A stretch of DNA of 61,790 bases. Origin: Lentisphaerota bacterium (GTDB lineage: Bacteria > Verrucomicrobiota > Lentisphaeria > Victivallales > Victivallaceae). The stretch covers positions 1 through 61,790 of the forward strand of contig SUWL01000005.1 in assembly GCA_015061495.1 (NCBI GenBank), written 5' to 3'. Made by a program: the position numbers and the translations under genes. The notes under the pieces are model-generated. The model saw only the letters and a program-made list of their open reading frames with translations, was not told the DNA's origin and made no database searches. Below, one piece after another: positions 26,660-35,636 of this stretch (positions within the stretch are counted from its first letter, which is position 1; each line of letters starts with the position of its first letter).

Positions 26660-27907
26660 ATGAAAACCAAAGCCTTCCCGGAAGCCAATCTGCCGCAGGA
26701 TATTCAGGAAAAAGCCGACCGGATGAATCTGGAGGAAGCCGAACTTCCTCCATATTCACCCCTGCCGATACCGTTTACCCCGGAAATGAGTGCCGCAGAA
26801 AGATCCGCCGCCAGAACCAAAACGCTGGATACTTTTGCCCATGAACTTTACGGGGAGATCCCGCCGCGCTGTGAAAAGCTGGAATTTGTACTCCGTTCAT
26901 CCGGGACCGCTTTCAACGGAACTGCCGAAAGACGGGAAATCGATATCATCTGTGCCGGCAACGGCATCTCCCATACCTTGCACATGCTGCTCTACATCCC
27001 GGTGAAACGCAATGGTAAAGTACCATGCTTTCTGGGATTGAACTTTACCGGCAACCATGCAACAACATTCGATCCGGAAGTAACCTACTTCCCATTCGTC
27101 CGCCGTGTCCACGCCTCTCCCTGGCTCAACGACGGCAGAGCCGAAGAGCATCAGCGCGGTACCAAGGCCGGACGCTGGGATTTTGAACAGGCGGTCAATG
27201 CCGGATTTGCTTCTGCCACGATCTGCATGTTCGATGCCTGCCCGGACTATCCGGATGGCTTGACCGAAAGTATCCTCAATATGTTTTACTCCCGGGAGGA
27301 ACTTACTTCCTCTTCCCGTAAAACCGCTGCAATCAGCGCCTGGGTCTGGGGATTGATGCGCGGTGTGGATGCTCTGGAAACAGTTGCGGAAATCGACTCC
27401 CGTAAAATCATCGTCCACGGACTTTCCCGTCAGGGCAAAACCGCTATCTGGGCTGGTGCCAACGACCCGCGCATCGCCATGACGGTATCGGTTTGCTCCG
27501 GTACCTGCGGAGCAAAAATGAGCCGCAGGTACTTCGGGGAAAATATGGAATGGCTGGATCAGTGGAGAAAGTACTGGTTCGTTCCTTCATTTGAAAATTT
27601 CGTAGGTAAAGACACCGATATGCCATTTGACCAGCAGCAGTTGATGTCCGTCATCGCCCCCCGGCTGCTCTATGTCGCCAGCGCCAGCAATGATCCTTAT
27701 GCCGACCCGGCAGGTGAACATCTCGCTACTGTAATGGCTTCCCGGGCATGGGGCAAAGACGGCTTGCCAACCAACTCCGCATTCCCTGAACCATCCAGCG
27801 GTCAGGGAGAAAATGCGGTCCGCTACTATCTGCGTGACGGAGAACACGCCTGTACTCCGGAAAACTGGAGCGATATCATTAAATTTGCCGCCAAACACTT
27901 TTTGTAA
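26660..27907 (+). CDS. CE15-like (glucuronoyl esterase family) alpha/beta hydrolase
   Basis: A 415-residue protein. The nucleophile motif is HGLSRQGK with Ser256, the CE15 G-x-S-R-x-G-K form, followed by TAIWAGANDPRIAMTVSVCS as in bacterial family members. FLGLNFTGNHATTFDPEV (~127-144) and RGTKAGRWDFEQAVNAGFAS are typical oxyanion and pre-catalytic segments. The C-terminal DGEHACTPENWSD supplies the catalytic His. The family cleaves the ester between glucuronic acid and lignin or xylan. No signal peptide is seen, unlike most CE15 enzymes, so an intracellular substrate is likely. First gene of a three-gene operon. Confidence 0.85.
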   Translation: MKTKAFPEANLPQDIQEKADRMNLEEAELPPYSPLPIPFTPEMSAAERSAARTKTLDTFAHELYGEIPPRCEKLEFVLRSSGTAFNGTAERREIDIICAGNGISHTLHMLLYIPVKRNGKVPCFLGLNFTGNHATTFDPEVTYFPFVRRVHASPWLNDGRAEEHQRGTKAGRWDFEQAVNAGFASATICMFDACPDYPDGLTESILNMFYSREELTSSSRKTAAISAWVWGLMRGVDALETVAEIDSRKIIVHGLSRQGKTAIWAGANDPRIAMTVSVCSGTCGAKMSRRYFGENMEWLDQWRKYWFVPSFENFVGKDTDMPFDQQQLMSVIAPRLLYVASASNDPYADPAGEHLATVMASRAWGKDGLPTNSAFPEPSSGQGENAVRYYLRDGEHACTPENWSDIIKFAAKHFL

Positions 27908-27920
27908 TTGAGGTTTTACG

Positions 27921-29135
27921 ATGGATAAAAAAATCAAATTTGCCATTATCGGCACCGGTGTCCGGGGAGTATGGTGCTTCGGAGAATTGCTTAAAAACCG
28001 CCGCGATGCTGAACTTGCCGCATTGTGCGACCGCAATATCGTCCGTGCCCGGGCCGCCGCTGAAAAATTGGGCATTTCTCCCAATCTTTACACCTCTATT
28101 GACGAAATGGCGGCAGCGGAAACACTCGATGCAGTCGTGATAACCACCCCGGACAACACCCACCGGGATATCGCTCTGCAGGCAATGAAATCCCACTGGA
28201 ACGTTTTGATCGATAAACCGCTTGCAACCAATGTCAAAGATTGCCGGGACATCATTGAGTGCGCGAATAAAAATCAGTTGACGGTGATGATGGGATTCAA
28301 CTTGCGTCACCATGCGGTTCTCAAACGGCTGAAAGAGATCATCGATTCCGGAGTGCTTGGCAAAGTATTCCTTGCCGAAAACCGGGAATTTTATGACGGT
28401 GGACGCACCTATATGTGCCGCTGGAACCGTTTTTCCAGAAATACCGGCGGTTTATGGATACATAAAGGCAGCCATGACTTTGATGTATTCAACTGGCTGC
28501 TGGATTTCCCGAAACCGCTGCGGGTATGTGCTTTTGCCGCGGTAAACGTACTTACCCCGGACGGACTCCCCTTTGAATTGGAAAACGGTATCGCTCCGGG
28601 TCCCGGATGCAATGAGTGTCATTACAAAGAAAAATGCCGGGACCGTTTCGACTTCAATGAACTTGAACAAAAATTCTGGGGAGGCGATGCCTTTGAAAAT
28701 GACGGATACCTGCGCAATACCTGTATGTATCTTTCCGAAAAAGATACACATGACAACGGTATCGCCATGGTCGAATATGAAAATGGTATCAAAGTGACCC
28801 ATCTGGAGTGTTTCATCGGCAGCCGCAACGACCGCTGCTACACCATCGCCGGTGACCGGGCAACCGCTGAAGTCAGTTTGAGCCAACGCACCATCAAAAT
28901 CACGCCCCGCTGGAATGGCGAAGTCATCACTTACACCATACCGCAGCAAACCGGCGGCCACGGCGGTGCCGATCCGGCTCTGGTGGAAAATTTCTGCCAG
29001 GTCATCAAAGAGGGCGGAGCGCCCAATTCCACGATCGAACACGGGCTTTTGGCAACTGCCATCGGACAGGCTGCAGAACTTTCCCGCCGGGAACACCGGA
29101 TGGTGGAAATGAGCGAATTGCTCGGCAATAATTAA
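27921..29135 (+). CDS. Gfo/Idh/MocA-family oxidoreductase
   Basis: A 404-residue NAD(P)-dependent dehydrogenase acting on sugars or sugar acids. The N-terminal Rossmann fold starts IKFAIIGTGVRGVWCFGELL. The signature lysine is in LIDKPLATN (Asp in place of the usual Glu before KP). The C-terminal sandwich domain includes GGLWIHKGSHDFDVFNWLLD with the catalytic His region. A cysteine cluster, PGCNECHYKEKC, lies at about 232-243; it is found in a subset of these enzymes and may bind metal. The gene begins 13 bp after the CE15-like gene and precedes the DUF4838 gene, suggesting oxidation of a released sugar. Confidence 0.88.
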   Translation: MDKKIKFAIIGTGVRGVWCFGELLKNRRDAELAALCDRNIVRARAAAEKLGISPNLYTSIDEMAAAETLDAVVITTPDNTHRDIALQAMKSHWNVLIDKPLATNVKDCRDIIECANKNQLTVMMGFNLRHHAVLKRLKEIIDSGVLGKVFLAENREFYDGGRTYMCRWNRFSRNTGGLWIHKGSHDFDVFNWLLDFPKPLRVCAFAAVNVLTPDGLPFELENGIAPGPGCNECHYKEKCRDRFDFNELEQKFWGGDAFENDGYLRNTCMYLSEKDTHDNGIAMVEYENGIKVTHLECFIGSRNDRCYTIAGDRATAEVSLSQRTIKITPRWNGEVITYTIPQQTGGHGGADPALVENFCQVIKEGGAPNSTIEHGLLATAIGQAAELSRREHRMVEMSELLGNN

Positions 29136-29168
29136 ACCAACAGATTTACAACTTTGAGGATAATCATC

Positions 29169-30899
29169 ATGCAACAGACAATGCAACTGGTTAAAAGCGA
29201 AGCTCTTCGTTACCGGATCGATGCAGAATTCAGACTTGACACCGCTCTGCCCTCTTTTGAAGTGACTGCCGAAAATGGCAATATCGTGATATCCGCTCCC
29301 GATGAGGTGGAAATGCTCTACGGGGTGTATGATTTCGCAGAAAAGTTCGGTGGATGGTGCTTTTTTGAGCCGGGCATCGATGACTTCGATCCTGCCCGCA
29401 AACAGCCGCTCCCGGAAAACGGTACGCTGATCCCGGCAAAAAAACCGCTGCTCAAACGGCGGGGATTCATCCAGGAGTTCCCGTTCAACTCCGAAACGCC
29501 TGACCTGCTGGACTGGATGGCGAAAAACAAACTCAACTATCTGCTCACCTGGATGAAGTATTATGACGAATTGTCCGCTGAATTGAAGCAGGCGGCAATC
29601 GACCGCGGCATCGTTATCGAAAGCGGCCATCACAATTTTGACTACTGGATCCCCGGTGCAAAATACGGAAAGACCAATCCGGAATTTTTCGCCGAAATCA
29701 ATGGCAAACGCATCACTCCAAGCGGAAATTCCGAACTGCTGATGAGCGAACAGCTCTGTACCACCAATCCGGAACTGCGCGCCGAAATCGTCCGCCGTAT
29801 GGTGGAATATTGCGCCGATCACCCGGAAGTCAAAGTCATCTCTCTGATGCCCAATGACGGATTCGGCTGGTGCGAGTGTGAAAACTGTTCCAAATTCTAT
29901 GATAAAAACCTCAAAGGCGAACTCTACAGCGTTTCCCGGCACGTCTACAAAGCTGACCGGATCTATCACGATCTGCTCCGGGAAGTAGCTGAAAAACTCC
30001 GGGCTGTCCGTCCGGATATCCAGATGACCTTTTGCGCATACGTCAACTACTGTGCCCCGTCTGAAGGATTCACCCTTGAACCGGGTATGGCAGTCCATAT
30101 GGCGACCTACTGGCGGTGCATCAATCACGCATTGGACGATCCGGATTGCGAAACCAACGCCCATTATGCTTCGGATATCAGGAAATGGACTGCGGCAAAA
30201 CATGGCGGAGATGTGAATATTTATGAATACTATATGGGTATAAATTTCTATTTGTCACTGCCGATGATCCACTGGGAAAAGATGTTCCGGGAGATGCGCT
30301 GGTATCATGACAACGGTGTTGACGGTATCCTCACGCAGTTTCACATCCCGCACTGGCGGGTGTACGGTACAAACTACCGGCTGATGGCACAGGCGGCAAG
30401 AGGCGAAGAAGCAGGCAGTTCCATTGATCGCATGCTGCAGGAACTTTTCGGCAAAGATGCCGCTGAAGCAGAAAAACTTTACCGGGCTATGGAAACGACC
30501 ATGCAGGATATGGGCAAATGCCACATCCCCTACCCCAGAAGTCTTTTCCGGCGCACTGCGGTTGCCGACTTTGAGCGATTCCACGCCATGGCGCAGGAAC
30601 TTGCCGCCAAAGCTCCCGGCGACAACCGGCGCAAAGAAATGGTCATCTGGACGGAGTACCTCATCCGCTTCAAAAAATTCTTTGACCGGATCAATGCCGG
30701 TAAAGCCACCATTGCCGAAGCCGATGAACTGCTCAACTGGATACACTCACATAAAGACACCCGGGTATTCGTCCATGACCGCTTTGATATGTACTTTGAC
30801 GGGATCAAAGATGCCATCAAAGCCGGAACCCAATGGCTGCACTTCAATATCGACTGGGAAGATGCCTACGTCGCAGAACACGATCATACGTTAGGCTGA
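29169..30899 (+). CDS. DUF4838 protein, alpha-glucuronidase-like
   Basis: A 576-residue protein with ATG 29169 preceded by AGGA. The N-terminal ~90 residues (ISAPDEVEMLYGVYDFAEKF) resemble the GH67-type N-terminal domain. KPLLKRRGFIQEFPFNSETP introduces a barrel with the DUF4838 hallmarks NKLNYLLTW, SLMPNDGFGWCECENCSKFY, FCAYVNYCAPSEGF, VNIYEYYMG and GVDGILTQFHIPHWRVYGTN. DUF4838 proteins are related to alpha-glucuronidases and other GH67/GH20-like barrels, but activities are mostly unassigned. No signal peptide is seen. Last gene of the operon, followed by a strong terminator. Confidence 0.8.
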   Translation: MQQTMQLVKSEALRYRIDAEFRLDTALPSFEVTAENGNIVISAPDEVEMLYGVYDFAEKFGGWCFFEPGIDDFDPARKQPLPENGTLIPAKKPLLKRRGFIQEFPFNSETPDLLDWMAKNKLNYLLTWMKYYDELSAELKQAAIDRGIVIESGHHNFDYWIPGAKYGKTNPEFFAEINGKRITPSGNSELLMSEQLCTTNPELRAEIVRRMVEYCADHPEVKVISLMPNDGFGWCECENCSKFYDKNLKGELYSVSRHVYKADRIYHDLLREVAEKLRAVRPDIQMTFCAYVNYCAPSEGFTLEPGMAVHMATYWRCINHALDDPDCETNAHYASDIRKWTAAKHGGDVNIYEYYMGINFYLSLPMIHWEKMFREMRWYHDNGVDGILTQFHIPHWRVYGTNYRLMAQAARGEEAGSSIDRMLQELFGKDAAEAEKLYRAMETTMQDMGKCHIPYPRSLFRRTAVADFERFHAMAQELAAKAPGDNRRKEMVIWTEYLIRFKKFFDRINAGKATIAEADELLNWIHSHKDTRVFVHDRFDMYFDGIKDAIKAGTQWLHFNIDWEDAYVAEHDHTLG

Positions 30900-30915
30900 T
30901 CCGGCGGTATTCCGG

Positions 30916-30971
30916 AAAAATCCTGCCATCCGGCACGTTACGCCGGTTTTACGGCAGGATTTTTCTTTTTT
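30916..30971 (+). terminator. strong Rho-independent terminator after the DUF4838 gene
   Basis: Perfect 12-bp stem, 30916-30927 with 30953-30964, plus an inner hairpin CCGGC/GCCGG (30930-30934, 30942-30946), then TTTTCTTTTTTT. It isolates the carbohydrate operon from parE. Confidence 0.9.
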
Positions 30972-30975
30972 TGAC

Positions 30976-31004
30976 TTGCATTTTGCCGAAAAAGGTGCTA
31001 TATT
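30976..31004 (+). promoter_or_regulatory. promoter of parE-parC
   Basis: TTGCAT (30976-30981), 17-bp spacer and TATATT (30999-31004), about 40 bp upstream of parE. It overlaps TTGACT at 30971-30976, directly against the terminator T-tract. Confidence 0.55.
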
Positions 31005-31044
31005 CCCTAAAATATATATATTTGTTTTATGAGCCGTTAAAGTT

Positions 31045-32895
31045 ATGTCAGAGATACCGGAAAACAACATCGCCAAAGATAATATCCAATACGGAGATAC
31101 CGAAATCCAAACCCTTTCAGCACTGGAACACATCCGGCTGCGTCCGGGGATGTATATCGGACGATTGGGGAACGGTTCCCATCAGGATGACGGTATCTAT
31201 ATTCTGCTTAAAGAGATCATCGACAACTCCGTTGATGAATTCATAATGGGGTGCGGTAAAAAAATCGAAATTTCCGTTGATGTTGATTCCGGCAGAGTTT
31301 CCATCCGGGACTATGGCAGGGGTATTCCGCTGGGCAAACTGATCGATTGCGTTTCTCTGATGAATACCGGCGGCAAGTACAACAGCGATGCCTTCCAGTA
31401 CTCCATCGGCATGAACGGGGTCGGAACCAAAGCCGCCAATGCCCTTTCCAGTTATTTCAAAGCCCGCAGTGTCCGGGACGGACAATTCCGGGAAGCGGAA
31501 TTCTCCCGGGGTGAACTGATTTCCGACAACAGCGGAGAATCTCCGGAAAGAAACGGAACTTATGTTGAATTCATCCCCGATCCGGAGAAGTTCCCGGAAT
31601 ACAAGTTCAAAATGGACTACGTGGAAAAACGCATTTGGATGTACGCCTACCTCAACAGCGGTCTGTCGCTGTACCTCAATGGCGAAAGATACTATTCTGC
31701 CAACGGTTTGCGCGATCTGCTCGACACTGAAACCGGAGATGAGCGGATCTATGAGATCATCCACTTCCGCAGCAAGCAGCTGGAGTTTGCCCTGACCCAC
31801 AGTGACAACTACGGAGAAAACAGTTATTCTTTCGTAAACGGACAGTACACCGGCGACGGCGGAACTCACCTGTCCGCATTCAAAGAAGGCGTGCTGAAAG
31901 GTATCAATGAGTATTCCGGAAAAAGTTTCAAAGCAGATGCCATCCGGGACGGTATGATCGGTGCCGTAGCTGTCAAGGTCAAAGAACCGGTTTTTGAGTC
32001 CCAGACCAAAAATAAGCTCGGTAATACCGATGTCCGCGGTCCGATCGTCGCAGCTGTCAGCGCAGCTGTCGCTGATTACCTGCATAAACACAAAGATATC
32101 GCAGAAACGGTCATCGACAAAGTTGTTCGCAATGAGCAGCTGCACAAACAAATTCAGGATGTGAAGAAAAAATCCCGGGAAACTTCCCAAAAAACCCGCC
32201 TCCGCATCCCCAAACTCAAAGATTGCAAATACCATGTCGGCGAAAAGTGGCCCCGTAAAGTCGAACCCAAAGAGACAATGATATTTCTTACCGAGGGTGA
32301 TTCTGCCGCAGGTTCTCTGGAAAAGAAACGGGATGTCGACAATCAGGCGATCTTCGCCCTCCGGGGTAAGCCTAAAAATGCTTACGGCGAAACCATTGAA
32401 ATGATCTACAAAAATGAGGAACTCACCTTTCTCATGCAGGCGCTGGGCGTGGAAGATTCCACTGAAAATCTCCGTTATGATAAAATCATCCTCGCCACCG
32501 ATGCTGACGTGGACGGTCTGCACATCCGCAATCTGCTGTTGACCTTTTTCCTCTGCTTCTTTGAGCAGCTGGTACTGTCCGGGCATCTCTATGTGCTGGA
32601 AACGCCGCTTTTCCGGGTCAAAAAGGGCAAAGATATCATCTACTGCTACAATGAAACCGAAAGAGACAAAGCCGCCGCCGAACTGGGTAAATGTGAAATC
32701 ACCCGCTTCAAAGGGCTCGGGGAAATTTCTCCGGATGATTTCGGAGAATTCATCGGAGAAAACATGCGTCTTTCCCCCGTGACTCTGGACAATATGCACG
32801 GAGTGAACGATGTGTTGAAGTTTTACATGGGAGACAACACCCCGGAACGTAAAGAGTATATCATGAATAATCTGGAGGTCGTGGACTATGAGTGA
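31045..32895 (+). CDS. parE: DNA topoisomerase IV subunit B (GyrB/ParE family)
   Basis: ATPase subunit of a type IIA topoisomerase. The 616-residue length is that of the short ParE type without the GyrB insert. The GHKL ATPase has RLRPGMYIG, KEIIDNSVDEF (catalytic Glu), DYGRGIPLGKL and GMNGVGTKAANALSSYF. The transducer domain carries SQTKNKLGNTDVRG. The Toprim domain has TEGDSAAG (~415-422) and DADVDGLHIR (~487-496). The C-terminus is FKGLGEISPDDFGEF. It overlaps parC by 8 bases, so the two subunits are made in step. ParE is preferred to GyrB from size and pairing, but a gyrase role cannot be excluded. Confidence 0.9.
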   Translation: MSEIPENNIAKDNIQYGDTEIQTLSALEHIRLRPGMYIGRLGNGSHQDDGIYILLKEIIDNSVDEFIMGCGKKIEISVDVDSGRVSIRDYGRGIPLGKLIDCVSLMNTGGKYNSDAFQYSIGMNGVGTKAANALSSYFKARSVRDGQFREAEFSRGELISDNSGESPERNGTYVEFIPDPEKFPEYKFKMDYVEKRIWMYAYLNSGLSLYLNGERYYSANGLRDLLDTETGDERIYEIIHFRSKQLEFALTHSDNYGENSYSFVNGQYTGDGGTHLSAFKEGVLKGINEYSGKSFKADAIRDGMIGAVAVKVKEPVFESQTKNKLGNTDVRGPIVAAVSAAVADYLHKHKDIAETVIDKVVRNEQLHKQIQDVKKKSRETSQKTRLRIPKLKDCKYHVGEKWPRKVEPKETMIFLTEGDSAAGSLEKKRDVDNQAIFALRGKPKNAYGETIEMIYKNEELTFLMQALGVEDSTENLRYDKIILATDADVDGLHIRNLLLTFFLCFFEQLVLSGHLYVLETPLFRVKKGKDIIYCYNETERDKAAAELGKCEITRFKGLGEISPDDFGEFIGENMRLSPVTLDNMHGVNDVLKFYMGDNTPERKEYIMNNLEVVDYE

Positions 32896-35617
32896 TGAGT
32901 TTGACCCCCGGATGGAAAATCCCGCTGAATTCTGCGAAGAGGAGAATGATTCCGCCGTCCTTGCCAAACAAAAGCAGGGTACGAATGATTACTTCCGTAA
33001 AATGATCGACCGTAACTTCCTGGATTACGCCAGTTATGTTATCGGTTCCCGTGCCATTCCCGATGTGGATGACGGTCTGAAGCCGGTTCAGCGGCGTATC
33101 CTCTGGGCCCTCTATCAGGTTTATGACGGACGCACCCAAAAAGTCGCCAATATCGTCGGCAACACCATGCACTATCACCCGCACGGAGATGCTTCCATCG
33201 GTGATGCACTGGTGGTGCTTGCCAATAAGGGCGGTGTGGTCGAAAATCATTACCGTGACCGGAAAACCGGCACCGACAAGGTCGAATTTCTGAATATTCC
33301 GTACTTCATTATGAAGCAGGGAAACTTCGGCAATATCCTTACCGGCAGTCCGGCAGCCGCCGGTCGTTACACCGAGTGCGGCTTGACCAAACTCGCTTAC
33401 GAAACGATGTTCAACAACGACATCACCCCCTTTGTCCCCAATTATGACGGCAGAAAAGAAGAACCCGTCGTACTGCCTGCCAAACTGCCAAGTTTGCTGA
33501 TGCTCGGCAGTGACGGTATCGCCGTGGGCATGTCAACATGTGTACTGCCGCATAACTTCAATGAATTGATCGATGCCGAAATCGCGGTTCTGCAAGGCAG
33601 ACCTTTTGAACTTTATCCGGACTTCCAGCAGGGGGCTTTGATGGATGTCCGGGAGTATGATGACGGCAACGGCAGGATCATCCTCCGGGCAAAAATCGAC
33701 ATTGAGGGCCGCGACCTGATCATCCGGGAGATTCCCGCGACCTGTACTTCCGAATCGCTGGTCAACTCCATCGAACGCGCCGCCGAAAAAAATAAGATCC
33801 GTATTTCCAGTGTGGATGACTTTACCACCGATCATGTCGAGATCCGTATTACGCCAACCAGAGGCTATACTCCGGAACAGACACTGCAGGGATTGTATAT
33901 GTATACGGACTGTTCCATTTCCATATCCTCCCGTATCGTAGTAATCTGTGACCGCAAACCGGTTCAAATGAGCGTAAGTCAGGTACTCAAGCGCAATGTG
34001 GAAAAACTCACCGGATATCTCAAACGCGAGCTGGAGATCGACCTGGAACGGCAAAATGAGCTGCGCCATGCAAAAACACTGGCACAACTTTTCTTTGAAA
34101 ACCGCATTTATAAGAAAATCGAAGAATGCCGCAGTCAGGAAGAGGAATATCAGCAAGTTCACAGCGGATTGAAGCCTTTCCGCAACCTGCTTATGCGCGA
34201 TGTCACCGATGCCGATATCGATAAACTGCTGGCTTTGCCGGTGCGCCGGATCGCCCGTTTTGACATTGAGAAAAACCAGCAGGAACTGCGGGAAATCGAT
34301 GAAAAAATCAAAAAGATCCGCTATAAACTCTCGCATCTGATCAATTATACCATCGATGTGCTCACTGAAATAAAAAACAAATACGGAGCAAATTTCCCCC
34401 GGCGCACCGAAATCGAAAAAATCGAACAGATCGACCGCAAAGCCGCAGCATTGAACAACATCAAAGTCGGTTGGGATCGCCGCAACGGCTACGTCGGAAC
34501 AGCATTAAAAACCGACGATATCATCGTTTGCAACGAATATGACCGGCTGCTGTGCATTGAAAAAAGCGGCAAATACCGGGTCATCCCCATGGTTCCGGAT
34601 AAACTTTTCATCGGTAAATTGTACGATTTCCGGAAATACGATGCCCAAACCCAGTTCGCAGTAATTTACAAAGAGACCAAAAGCGGCAAGTATTACGGCA
34701 AACGCACCTCCATCGGCGGATTCATTCTGGAAAAAGAGTACACCCTCTGCCCGCCCGGATGCAAACTGGAATTGCTCACTCCCCGCCCGGATGCGATCTA
34801 TCTCTGGAGCGAAGAAGACGGCAGGGGCAAAGTAACTGTCAGAGAGATCAATCTGATGGAATTTCCGGTGCGTTCCCCCAAAGCCCGCGGATTTCTTATC
34901 AGCAGTAAAACGATGACCAAAGTCGTCCATTCCCGCTATCTTACCGAAGAGGAGATCGCCGCGCTGGTGATCCCTGACGACCCGGAAGAGGAAAATCCGG
35001 AAGAGGAAAATGAGATCACTCCGGAAGATACTGTCAATGATACAGATCACAGTGCAGAAGAGGAGATCAAAGTTCCGATTCCCAAAGAGATCCTTGCCAT
35101 TGCGGCTGCTGCCAAAGAATCCGCCAAACGGGCAGCGATCACCGTCGCCGAAGTTCCGGAAAACGATACGGTTGTCTCCGATAAAACGGAAACAGCAGAA
35201 CCGACAGTACAAGACGTTACTGAAGAATCCAAAGACGTCGTCGAAGAATCTCAAGACGTTGCTGAAGAATCCAAAGACGTCGTCGAAGAATCTCAAGACG
35301 TCACTGAAGAATCCAAAGACGTCGTCGAAGAATCTCAAGACGTTTCAGAAGAATCTCAAGACGTTACTGAAGAAACTCAAGACGTTTCAGAAGAATCTCA
35401 AGACGTTACTGAAGAAACTCAAGACGTTGTGGACACAACTCAAGACGTTTCAGAAGAAAACACCGCCTTTCCGGATGATGACAAGTGGGAACTGTCCGGC
35501 GATCCGGATGATGTTCCCAAACGGAAACGTCAGCGTTCAAATTATGTAAAACCGGCAGCACCGGCAGATACGCCGGATGATGATCTGGGGATTATTCAAC
35601 CGGAATTCGGCTTTTAG
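32888..35617 (+). CDS. parC: DNA topoisomerase IV subunit A (GyrA/ParC family) with repeat tail
   Basis: Breakage-reunion subunit, 909 residues. NFLDYASYVIGSRAIPDVDD, GLKPVQRRILWALYQ and NTMHYHPHGDASIGDALV are family blocks, and the catalytic tyrosine is Tyr161 in AAAGRYTECGL. A coiled-coil arm (~375-500) precedes a reduced C-terminal domain (~510-690), which lacks an obvious GyrA-box. From ~700 the protein becomes acidic, and ~775-857 holds about eleven heptad units of the form [VATS]EE[ST][KQ]DV. A basic patch (KRKRQRSNYVK) follows before the end. The start ATG lies inside the parE 3' end. The tail is most probably disordered. Confidence 0.92.
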   Translation: MSDEFDPRMENPAEFCEEENDSAVLAKQKQGTNDYFRKMIDRNFLDYASYVIGSRAIPDVDDGLKPVQRRILWALYQVYDGRTQKVANIVGNTMHYHPHGDASIGDALVVLANKGGVVENHYRDRKTGTDKVEFLNIPYFIMKQGNFGNILTGSPAAAGRYTECGLTKLAYETMFNNDITPFVPNYDGRKEEPVVLPAKLPSLLMLGSDGIAVGMSTCVLPHNFNELIDAEIAVLQGRPFELYPDFQQGALMDVREYDDGNGRIILRAKIDIEGRDLIIREIPATCTSESLVNSIERAAEKNKIRISSVDDFTTDHVEIRITPTRGYTPEQTLQGLYMYTDCSISISSRIVVICDRKPVQMSVSQVLKRNVEKLTGYLKRELEIDLERQNELRHAKTLAQLFFENRIYKKIEECRSQEEEYQQVHSGLKPFRNLLMRDVTDADIDKLLALPVRRIARFDIEKNQQELREIDEKIKKIRYKLSHLINYTIDVLTEIKNKYGANFPRRTEIEKIEQIDRKAAALNNIKVGWDRRNGYVGTALKTDDIIVCNEYDRLLCIEKSGKYRVIPMVPDKLFIGKLYDFRKYDAQTQFAVIYKETKSGKYYGKRTSIGGFILEKEYTLCPPGCKLELLTPRPDAIYLWSEEDGRGKVTVREINLMEFPVRSPKARGFLISSKTMTKVVHSRYLTEEEIAALVIPDDPEEENPEEENEITPEDTVNDTDHSAEEEIKVPIPKEILAIAAAAKESAKRAAITVAEVPENDTVVSDKTETAEPTVQDVTEESKDVVEESQDVAEESKDVVEESQDVTEESKDVVEESQDVSEESQDVTEETQDVSEESQDVTEETQDVVDTTQDVSEENTAFPDDDKWELSGDPDDVPKRKRQRSNYVKPAAPADTPDDDLGIIQPEFGF
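35210..35459 (+). repeat. 21-bp tandem repeats encoding the ParC heptad tail
   Basis: About eleven in-frame 21-bp units, each containing GAAGAA(T/A)C and (A/C)AAGACGT, coding [VATS]EE[ST][KQ]DV. Neighbouring units alternate so that a 42-bp super-repeat is visible in the first half. Units differ by point changes, and the copy number is a likely site of slippage. Confidence 0.9.
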
Positions 35618-35636
35618 TTACTTGAAGGGAAAATTT

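Noticed and set aside
31117..32967. 616-codon open frame antisense to parE, and similar long antisense frames at 15311-17020, 28452-30203, 59753-61495 and 2810-3805
   Set aside because: Each lies opposite a well-recognised gene, has no ribosome site or family motif, and shows the Phe/Asp/Ile-rich composition that results from the codon bias of the true gene.
35210..35459. Regular short repeats resembling a CRISPR array
   Set aside because: Units are contiguous 21-bp coding repeats in the parC frame with no unique spacers and no cas genes nearby.
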